64,000 nucleotides of DNA, from assembly GCA_022494885.1 (NCBI GenBank), contig JAGVSM010004969.1:124001-188000 (forward strand), in the 5' to 3' direction. The notes beneath the pieces are model-generated. The model was not told where the DNA came from. It made no database searches and saw only the letters and a list, made by a program, of their open reading frames with translations. Every line of letters starts with the position of its first letter. The stretch's first letter is position 1. Below are positions 1-11,000 of this stretch, piece after piece. The position numbers were made by a program, and so were the translations under genes. The stretch is from Micrasema longulum. Lineage: Eukaryota > Arthropoda > Insecta > Trichoptera > Brachycentridae.

Positions 1-638
1 CTAAGCTAGACTTGTTGAGCTGACGGCATTGACTTCACCGGGTGGTCTCTTTATAGGCTACGTTCCTTTGTTCTTCATATTTCCATGGTAGGGACTATGT
101 TAATGTATTGCAGGGCGTTGATCTCATGTTTCGCCGAATGAGATGAATTGAATTCAATAGAAAACGCTGATATGCTTCATTGGTCGTCGCATTATAATTT
201 CAGATAAAATTATTTAGCACGTGTTTGTGTCATTGATCATGGACTATGAACTCCACACATGTGATAAGTGGTTCAAGCTTGTTATATGTGTATGGCGATT
301 AACGAAGTGGGCATTACCGTTAATGAAGAGGGAACACAAAAGCTTATGCCGCGCTATGACAAATGCCTACAAAATGGAGAGAGTTATGTAAAAAATAGTT
401 TAATAATATTTTTTTCCTAAAATGTACATACTTGTTTTCTTTGACCTGTCAAATGGAACTTGCTTCCTGGATGTACCTGGTAGATAATTAAATTTTTTAT
501 TCATTTACAGACTAAATGTAATTTTTTAGATTTTATCATACTTAATTCCTTGAAGCGTTATTATGGAAAAATGAACATCTAGTTTAAGTCTCTCAGGACG
601 TTTGCTCTCCATGTGGCCCATGATATGATTTTTTTTAG
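1..638. other. Intronic sequence upstream of the first visible thiolase exon
   Basis: AT-rich sequence with no coding segment I can support. The thiolase exon starting at 639 is internal, since about 60 N-terminal residues are missing relative to the family, so this stretch is most simply part of an ACAA2 intron. It ends in a T-rich tract and an AG acceptor at 637-638. I searched it for the thiolase N-terminal block and did not find it. Confidence 0.55.
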
Positions 639-3600
639 AGTTCTTCTTCTGATGGTGCATTCCTTCCCCGCCACGTATCCCTTCGGTGTGGTATCCCCAT
701 AGACAAACCAGCTCTGGGTATCAACAGATTATGTGGTTCCGGTTTTCAGGCAGTTGTCAATGGCGCTCAGGTTCGTACTTCTTTCTGATTGTTTATTTGT
801 TATTATTTAATTTTTATAATGCATACAGCGCCATATTTTTTAGGTCATTTAACAATGCATACAGCGCCATATTTTTTAGGTCAACATATTTATATTGTAT
901 TGGACCCTTTGGACTAGGAATAAGAAATGCGAGGAGCGACCGATTGACAGAATTTTGTGCAAAACATAAACTTGCAATCGCAAATACCTGTTTTTAAAAT
1001 CTTTTTTTTTTGTTCCTTAAAATTTATTAACACAACTAACAAAAAATAAAAGTTTACCGGCGCGTTTCTAATACAAATAAAAAAACACAAAATTATCACA
1101 AAGAATCAAGTAAACAGAAAAAATGGTTTTTTATTCGATAACTGGTAATATAAATGATGTTGCTTCCCACCAGATGAATATTTTATCCATTCTATTTTGA
1201 TTTCATAAAAAATCTTTTTAAATAATCTAGTACTCATGTACAAAAGTGTTATTTTTTTATTGAAAATATCGGCAATTTGATTAAACCAATCCTGGACATT
1301 AGTCCATGGATACGAAATGTAGCCTGCATTAGCTTGAAATGTTTTATTGTATCCAATTGGATCGTAGGAATTAATTCATTCCATTTCTAATGCATTTATG
1401 TCAGATTCCGTCCATATGATTATTGGTCGCGTTACAAGGCTCCGGGAGATCGACTGAGACTACAGATTGACTATATAATAGTTAGAGATAAATTTAAGAA
1501 CCAAACGAAAGATTGTAGAAGTTACCCCAGCCCAGATATTGACACTGACCACAATATGATAATATCTGAAAGTCTACTGAAATTGAAAAAAAATAAAAAG
1601 ATAACTATCTACAAATGGAACGATGCCGCCCGTCAATTAATAAATGCGTTTGTAGTGTCTAGAGTCGATTATTGCAATGGTATCTACGCAGGTCTACCAA
1701 TGAATAAAATGACCCGCCTACAGGCTGTATTAAATGCCGCAGCGAGACTTATTTTCGGAATCTCTAAATTCAGTCATATCACTCCACTACTTCGGGAATT
1801 GCACTGGCTACGTTTTCCACAGAGGGTGGAATACAAACTCTGTTGGCTTATGTATAAGTCACTGCACAACTCTGCTCCAGAATATCTAAGGGAACTCTGC
1901 ATTCCAGATGAACAGGCGTCTTACGCTTAGATCAGCTACATCTACGTCGAAAGGAAAAGTTATTATATCTCTACGCAAACAGCGCACTAAATTCAGCGAA
2001 CGTGCATTTGCGGTCGCAGGCCCTACGGCATGGAATGCTCTCCCAGCAGAAATCCGAAACTGTGAGAGTGAAGTGATGTTTCGGAAGAAACTTAAAACCC
2101 ACTTGTTCTCTAAATCATTTGAATAAATTCTTAGCATGTGGTGGAAAAGTATTATGAAAAAGTACATTATTTTTCTTAAATTAAAAAGTTTAAATTAAAT
2201 TTATTTCTTTATATAATCACTTTGTAAAGCGCCCTTGAGGTATTATACTACGAAAATGGCGCTGTATAAGTTATCCATAATTATTATTATTATTACTAAG
2301 GTTTTAAAGAATAAAGATGTTAAAAATAAATGCACGGAAAAGACACTAGCTGGTATCACAAATTGTAAGGAAAATGTAAATTAAATCTGGGAGAGACTGT
2401 GAGGACACTCAAATGGGAGAGAGATAGAAACAATACCTGAAAATGCTGTAAATATGAGTTCCCATGTACTTTTTATTTTAAATAAATTCTAAAACAATGT
2501 TGGTAAGTCAGGTTTTATGTAAACCTATCAAAGCTATGCAGAATAAACAGATTTTAATGTGAAAACTGTCAATTTGTAAAAATAAGTCCAATTTTGTGAT
2601 ATAAATCAGTTAATTTTATACATTATTTATTTACATCCAATATTCATGGGTTTGCTTATAAGACGCAGTTTAAAATTGGGTGTTAACATAAGTTCTGTCA
2701 ATTTTTTTCAAATTAAAAATGAGCGCCAAAAGTTTAAAAAATGCTAAATGTTGAACGTCACTTGAAAGAAAATTTTCTGCTTTACAAGATATTGTGTTAG
2801 CTTTTATGTTACATATTTTATTTGGTTACAAGCCTGTGTAGACACCACGCACAGCCACTGCACCACGGAGGCCACCTCCTTTTAATATCTAAATTTTCTT
2901 TTAGGACATTCTCACCGGCTGTGCCAGTATTGCTCTGACTGGAGGAGTGGACAACATGTCCCAGTCACCCTATGCAGTTCGTGGGGTCAGGTTCGGCACT
3001 ACGCTGGGCATGCCGATCTCCTTCGAGGACACTCTTTGGGTGGGGCTGACCGACAGCTACTGCAAGCTGCCGATGGCTCTCACAGCTGAAAACTTAGCCG
3101 AGCAGTACAAGATCCCTCGAGACGAAGTCGACAAGTTTGCCCTTAGATCACAGAAGCTCTGGAAGGCCGGTGAGAATCGATTTAAAAATATTTATTTTAC
3201 ATTTTACGCAATCTAAGTATAGGTGAACACAGTAAACTGGAATGAAAAATACTGTTCTGCGTGTGAAATAGAACCAGAACTTTGTACGAGTGGTTTTAGC
3301 AAGATGGCTGCTCTTGAGTAAAAAACCTGAAAAAGGAAATCTAGTGGGCAAAACCCCGCATCGTAGTGTAATAATGTAAGTGAAAGGTTGCCATAAAATA
3401 TTTGTTTTTAAAGGCGGTTTTAAGTATCATTTACACGTGGACAGTACAATAGATATGGCAATATTGTCTTATACCAGCTCCGTGAACAGCCTCGACCGCG
3501 CAGGACAGAACCCTGGGACAATACTGAAATTTGGTCACAATTCACAGGTGAGAACTGCGAAAATGAATACACGACGGTATTTATTGCGAGCGAGGGAAAG

Positions 3601-5033
3601 AATGTTTTATTTTGTACAAAATGTATTGGAATCATTAAAGAACGAACTAAATTACAAAAATGAATTTTTTCTGCCTCCATTTTCAGCAGAAAAAATACGC
3701 AGGAGCAACGCCGAGCAAATCACTATTGTCATCAGATCCTGTCCATGCATGTTCACACGAGGACAAAGCAGCAGCGCACGGCCAGCCGTGCGCTGCTGCT
3801 TCCCCCAGGGGAGTAAATATTGTTCCGCAGAGATAGCCTGCCCATTTATCTCCGTGGCAATGTCTCAGAACAATGTTTTGCTCTACAAATTGCTGTTTAC
3901 ACGTGGACAATGATCAAGTCCTGTGACAAAACAATATTCTATTGTCCACGTGTAAATGGCCTTTTACACCGAAGTATTTTACTGTCCTTGGACTAGCCCC
4001 TGAAGTATAAGACCGATCACCTTACCTTCATGTAACAGATGATTAATATACGTTGCATTTGGTTTACCAATGCAGTGCCCTAAACACCTCCGGGTGCAGA
4101 TGGGACACGATTCCTAAACTTATTTAATTTTGATATTTTTTAATCAACGGTGGTAAGCCTGATAACAGATTTCTATTTTTTTTAAATGTAATTTCTAATT
4201 TTTTACTGTTGATCTTCCAGGAAATAAAACAAAAGTTGCCTAAAAAATGTCTTTCATAATAAATAAGAAGATCAATCTGTAAGTGCCTTGTGTAATGAAT
4301 GGCTGAGTCCCTTGCCTCACGCACAATAGTTCCGGGTTGCATTCTCAATGAGATCATTATATATATTTTTTTTAATTCCTTTTATATTTTCAGGCTTCGA
4401 CGCAGGCGCATTTAATGCTGAAATTGCTCCCGTAACAGTTAACATTAAGAGGAAAGATGTTGAAATCAAGATGGATGAACATCCACGTCCAGAAACCACC
4501 ATTGAAGGTCTCGCTAAGTTAGGAACTGTCTTCAAAAAGGATGGAGTTGTAACGGCCGGGTCTGCTTCTGTAAGTTAACACCACAACTTAATCGCTATTG
4601 ACAAATATGGACTGCTATTGAATAAATGAATATCATTCTGTTTTCTGTGAGATTGGAAATATGTCGACTGTCCTTATGTATACTATTGAATCTGCATTTT
4701 GCAAGGTTTACAGGACAGCAAAAACAAAGCTTAATATTTTGCAAGCCTTTTGGAATGGTGGATATATCTTTGAAATAAAATAGAATATGAAAATACCATA
4801 AGAACTAAAAAAAAATATTTCAACGGTGATACAAATTAAATTATTTATTGTTTCGGCATTTGCTTTGTGCTTGCTTTGCAAATAATAAAACAAGTTTGAA
4901 TGACGCATAAATGATTTTACAAATATAATAATTATATGTACATTTGTTAAAATATATTTCACATTGTAAAATTGCATACTTAATTCACTAGTAGGTAGTC
5001 ATGTTTTGTTTATTTAATTTTTAAACGCAGAAA

Positions 5034-5066
<33 letters not shown>

Positions 5067-8000
5067 GATATATATAAATATATATTTTTATAATATGGTA
5101 TTTTCACTTTTTTTAAATAAGCAAAAAATTACGACGGTACGGTGTTAATATTTTTTTCATACGACATTGGATAAATTTTTTATAAAGGTTTAAAATATGC
5201 ATACATTTAATTACCCGAGAACGAGACGTTTCACGCCCTGTGAGACAAACGGCATGTATGACATTTTGGCACTAAACCTGTACGCAATGTTTATTAGAAG
5301 CGCAGTCGACGGTCATAATGCGTGACATCAAAATGATTAGATGCCAACTGCGAGCCGTTTTGTATGTGCTCATTTTTAAACCTGAAAATTATTAACGAAT
5401 ATTCTTTTTTTACATTGATATATATCATTAGAATTGTGAAAATCCGCTTTAAATATATATTGCATTTTTAATGTTATTCCCAGCTTGTAAAAGTACCCTA
5501 TTAAATGAGGAAGTTCAGCTCTTTGGGAAGTTGGATGTAAAAAATGTATTCTTACGTGCGGTAGAAATTAAAGCATTAAATTGTACAGCGAAGTTTCTTA
5601 AAAGTGTATGAGAAAAATAATAGAAATGATTTTAATAAAAACTACTTTGCATGACATCACTAGTTTTTGGCAATAATGGCAAGAGAGCTGTTATAGATTT
5701 CCGCTTTATGGTAAGCCAACTGACGAATCAGCAGAACTCATCGAGAAGAAGTCTAAGAGAACTTGAAACGCCACACGCGAAGTTATTAAAAAAAAAAAAC
5801 AAACTTTAAATGTAGTGTATAATACAGTATTATATACATATATGTGTACAATAAAACATAGCTTCTGCCGTTTATACTACTACTACCATCACGCCATTTC
5901 TCCGTAGGGGTAGGCAGAGAGAATGGACCGCCACACGTCTATCCTGGCATACATTCCTAGCTTCTTCCACATTCGTACATGCCCTTCGGTTCTGTCTGCT
6001 TTTGACATGACCAGACTTTGGTTTATCTGATCATGCCACGTCTTCCTTGGTCGTCCACGTTCAACCCTGGTTCAATATCTGCCTCTTTGCCGAGAGACCA
6101 CTGTACCTAATTGAGTGTAACAAACATTATGCAAAAAACATATAACCCTTATCTATGAATCCATTTACCTTATAGTTTTCACACAAATATAATATTTTGT
6201 TTATTACCCCCAGTATTTCTGGAAGTTAAGTTTTTTCATTTCATTTACTTATTTATGTAATATTTATTTTGTAATATATATGTATCATTCTTCTTTGGTG
6301 AATTTTCTTTTTTTTAAATATGTAATCTAAAAAATAAAGTGTTTTAATGCCGACTGTTATCTTAAGCTAAAGCTTTAAAACAATGTGATAGATTTATGAA
6401 CCCAGCTTAGAATTTTATAACTATCATGATGTCATTTTTTACATTCAAATAACAGTGGGGTCTCAAATAGGTGAATGAATGTCCGCTCTTGAGGCCTTAC
6501 TTCACAAAATCATAACTGCATATCTGACACAACGAACGCACATTAAAAAAAAAAATTGTTAACAATCAAACGTCCTAGCTAGTTTACAAAACGTTTTTTT
6601 GTTATTTTTTGCACTCAATCCTACCTAGATTGTATTGATCAACTTAGCTGAGATGGTCCTAGATTTCTTATTCATGTTTTAATCTGTTGAATTGCTTTGC
6701 AGCAAACACACATCTCTCTCTCAGCCATGCTTTTCAAACTAGCCATAATATGATAGTTTTTTCCCACGCCAAGCACAAGAGATTGTCCCTTTTTTGGTGT
6801 GGTTCTAGTTAATTTTTTTCTTTTTCCTTTAATATGTATTTTATTTATTTGTTTACAAAACAGTTAACAAAGAAAAAAACAAATAAACATACATCAATAC
6901 AGGTCAAGAGTACATACATATATTTTTTTTTAATATTTGTATCATTGCTGGTCTAACTAGGGTTAGCACCCGTTAGTTCTAATACCGGCAAGTAATTTTG
7001 AAAATATCTTCAAATTATTTTTTTTTTGCAACACAACATTACAAGAGTTTAGACATAAACAGATAGAGGTTTTGACATTTTTTTTTCTTCCTTTAATAGC
7101 CATTAGTTCCTCTGACTCCCGACCAATGGTGTGAAGAAACAAGGCCAGCACTCTTGTTAGCTTGATAACACCACCACATTTCCATGTTATAGGAATAAGG
7201 TTGTTTATTGGTTGTCCAATGTTGTCCAATATTTGTGCCAACGAAGCGTTGACCCCTTTCTGAAGAATCGGATCATTATTGGAGTTCCCAGTAAAATGGT
7301 CATGATTAATTATTGTGTATTTGTCCCTATTCAAATGTACAGCCGCCACTGCTCTTGTTACATATTGTTGTTGAATATCCAACACCATGAATCACTGTGA
7401 TATCGGTGAGGTATTTTTTAAATGACTTGTATCAATGCTTTTTGTGCTATTGCTGCTAAATCCACGGTGGTTTTGGTTAACCAATGCATAATAAAGTTGT
7501 TTTATATCTTCCATTCTGAGAATATTTCTTAGTGCCAAGAAGTGGTTTATCGTTCGGATTATTTTCGTAGAAATGGTTTTAGAGTATAAGTTCCATTTGT
7601 TCTGTTCTCTCTGTTACTATGTTTATACAACATTTAATAAACACCATCAAACATCAACATCGTTTTCTTCTGTCAACCCCCAACTGAGTAGGAGCTCCCC
7701 GTGCTTTCCTGAAGCATAAATCCTACAAATTTGACAATTGTTTATCCCAAATATTTAATACCAGTGTAATAATTGTATTTGTTTGTAAAATGTATTAAAT
7801 AAATAAGCAAAAATCCCAGGATTTCGCGCTAATCACTTGGTACATTATGAGGCAGATTTGCCTCCACTCGATTTACTTAGAAGCCATTGAGTCAAAACCA
7901 CTTGTCTGGGATTCTGATTCTATTTCATCCTCCTAGACACAAACCAGAGAAGTTTTTGAAGTCCAAAAGTTCATAAAAAACAAATGTCTTATTTATTATT

Positions 8001-11000
8001 GAATTACATGGCTAATGTATAATTTAAGGGTATCTGCGATGGAGCTGGTGCCATAGTACTGGCCAGCGAAGAAGCCGTGAAGTCCCAGAGCTTGACTCCG
8101 CTAGCGCGCCTGTCAGGGTGGGCTACTGTTGGAGTGGAACCCAAGATTATGGGCATCGGGCCGGTCAGCGCTATTCAAAATCTCCTCAAGGCCACAAAAC
8201 TTACCCTCAATGATATTGATCTTGTTGAGGTATGTATTTATTTGCTGAATCATCGCACTACTCCTTATCAACAATAATGAGATTAATGAGTAATGATATT
8301 TATAATTTTGCATTGCCTATCAAAAATATTTTTTAAACATATATTGGACCCTGCTTTTTATTAATAAAAAAGAACATGTTTTCTTATTTTATTTACAAAT
8401 TTATTTGGTTTGCATACTCGTATGATGACTAAATAAATTTTGTTCTGATCTCTCGATATAATTTTGTAAATAATAGTGCAATGTTTTTACTATCAGGAAG
8501 GTTCTACTTTAGAAATACAGTAAAACCTCTGTTTTATGTTTTTCAAGGGAGCAACAAAAAAAGTGTAAAACTGAGGAAAACTTTAAAGTGAGGAAATGAA
8601 AAATGTATGGAAAAAATGAAATTTCATTAAAATATAATTATTGTACAAGACTATACTAAATATACTGCAGAAAAATTGTAAGAACTGTCATGATTGGGGA
8701 TTCTTCACATTTACCAATGATATAATTAAAAATATTTTGTATTTTTTCAAACGATACTGCAATGTGTAATTTTTTTTTTTTATATAAAATAAATATTTGC
8801 GTTCTTATGATTTACCCAAATATTTCATTTTTATGGCCATTTTCAACGAGTTGTAAATAACTCACTATTAGAAAATGGGAATCAAGTTGGGGTTGAGTGG
8901 GATTCGAACCACAGACCTTTGGTCCGTTAGTCCGAGACACTAGCAATTGAATTACAAAAAATATATGCCTAAATAATTGTATCTAGGTACTTAACCTTAA
9001 AAACACGAAAATAACAATTTGAATTTGCATAAAATGCATACAACGATTTTTTCCCTAAATATTGGGAAATTTTATTTATATGGCATCACTTTTTTTAGTA
9101 TGGCACCACAAAATTTCAACTGTCATTTACATCGCGGCAATTTCACACTTTTATGATAGCTGTTTAAACTATCTCCTTTTCACATTATGTGTGTATAACA
9201 TCAAATAAAATTTATATTGCAAATTTTTTTAACTTTCTGCTTCGTAATTTATTGATGTTAAGACTTTATTCTTCCTAAACATGTGTCAACTGCATGCCAC
9301 TTTTTCGTAAAATGTCAAAATTAGACACTTAAACAAAATGATCAATTACACTGCACCTACTTTAAATTTAGTTTGAGACAATAATTTACACATTTTTTTT
9401 ATTTACCTCGATTTTATTCTCCATTCACGCGGCGGCGCGCGGCTCGTCTTTTGACAGATCGAATGAGTTATGAAAAAAATTTCGACGTAAAACCAGGATT
9501 ATGAAAAACATAAAAAACGTTAATTAGGGGGAAAATTTAATGAGAATGTATGGAAAATAATGGGACCTAAATATTTCGGGGTAAAAAGTGGGAAAACGTA
9601 AAATCGAGGTTTTACTGTAGCTTTAGTTAATATTTAAAAACGGAACAATGATGTTTTGTTAGCTGGTGGTTAGACACTACTTACAATATTCAAACAATTT
9701 GGAAATAAATTTACTGAGGTCAATATTTTTAGGAAATTTAACCAAATTTAAGTCCCAAATTTTGAATATATTTTATCATGGAGATAAAGTGGCCGAATTG
9801 GGTAACATTATTAGATTGTAAGTTTTCTTGGCGGTTATGATTCCTGTTGTTTGATACATGCTTTGTGTGAACAATTTGGTATGTTGAAATCTATAGCAAC
9901 GGAGAGAGAAAACACCTTTGAGAAGGGAATACGGACGTCTAGGCATTTACAGGGCTTATGATCTATCTTTGGCTCGTTTTAAGTGGCGACTTAACACACT
10001 GCGTAACATTCACTATTCTGCCTATGTTTAAAATTCCACATTTCCTCAACTCGTACATTCGTTGACTTTTGCGAGGTAAAAGAGCTGAAACCTTTGTTGA
10101 TGTCGGTAAGATTCATATGGCTGAACTATTTCACCTACTAAGGAACACCCGAAAAAATAAATCATTTTTATACTTCTTCTCGGACCAGTTGGTTAAATAA
10201 AAATATTTCGAGTTTGTCCAAATATTAGAAATCAACGAAGGAAGAATTAAAGAAATATGGATTGTAAAGATAGGCAAAAGTTGAATGTTAAAGTGTGTAA
10301 AATGGCCACTTAAATCAGCCAATGACGGATCATATGCCAAGATATTCCCTTCTCAAAAATGTTCTCCATCTCTGTAATTGAATTATCATTCATAATTTCT
10401 ATTGTTATACTTTGTTTAAATCTTCCGTGTGAACAATTTGGTATCTGCAGAAAATGCCCAACTCTAGTAATACATAAAAATGTTCTCATATTTTAAAAAT
10501 ATAAACTGTGTTTCTTTGTTTTTATTATAAAATTAATGTAAAGGTATCAGCTATACAAACTCTGTCTCTCGAGAATCTTCAATGAATGAAATATTATAGG
10601 AATCTGTTCATTATGTAAGTTCATTTTTCTTTAGATCAACGAGGCATTTGGAGTCCAAACCATGGCTTGCGCCCAAGCCCTGAAGCTGGATATGGCAAAG
10701 TTAAATGTCAATGGCGGAGCTATTGCATTAGGACACCCCCTCGCTGCTTCTGGTGCGAGAATCACAGCTCACCTGGTCCATGAACTTAAGTAAGATTACA
10801 TAATATCACATATGCAGTCAGACTTGGTCATTACGAGGGAGATGGGACTGACTTTCGCCGTTTTCCCTATCAAATAATAGTGTTTAATCACTGCACGAAA
10901 TTCGCTTTTTTCCATTTTTCAAGAAACACAAAAGTTGTTTACTTCAAACGATTACAACAAATAGACTAATTGATGAATTTGGGCGACATTTTAACAGCTG

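Noticed and set aside
686..997. 103-codon plus-strand frame overlapping the first visible thiolase exon
   Set aside because: Wrong frame for the thiolase, with a short tandem duplication (AATGCATACAGCGCCATATT repeated) creating repeated residues; no domain.
3380..3913. 177-codon plus-strand frame and two opposing minus-strand frames
   Set aside because: They coincide with the GC-richer inverted-repeat element 3428-3958 and reflect its composition and symmetry; no recognisable protein family.
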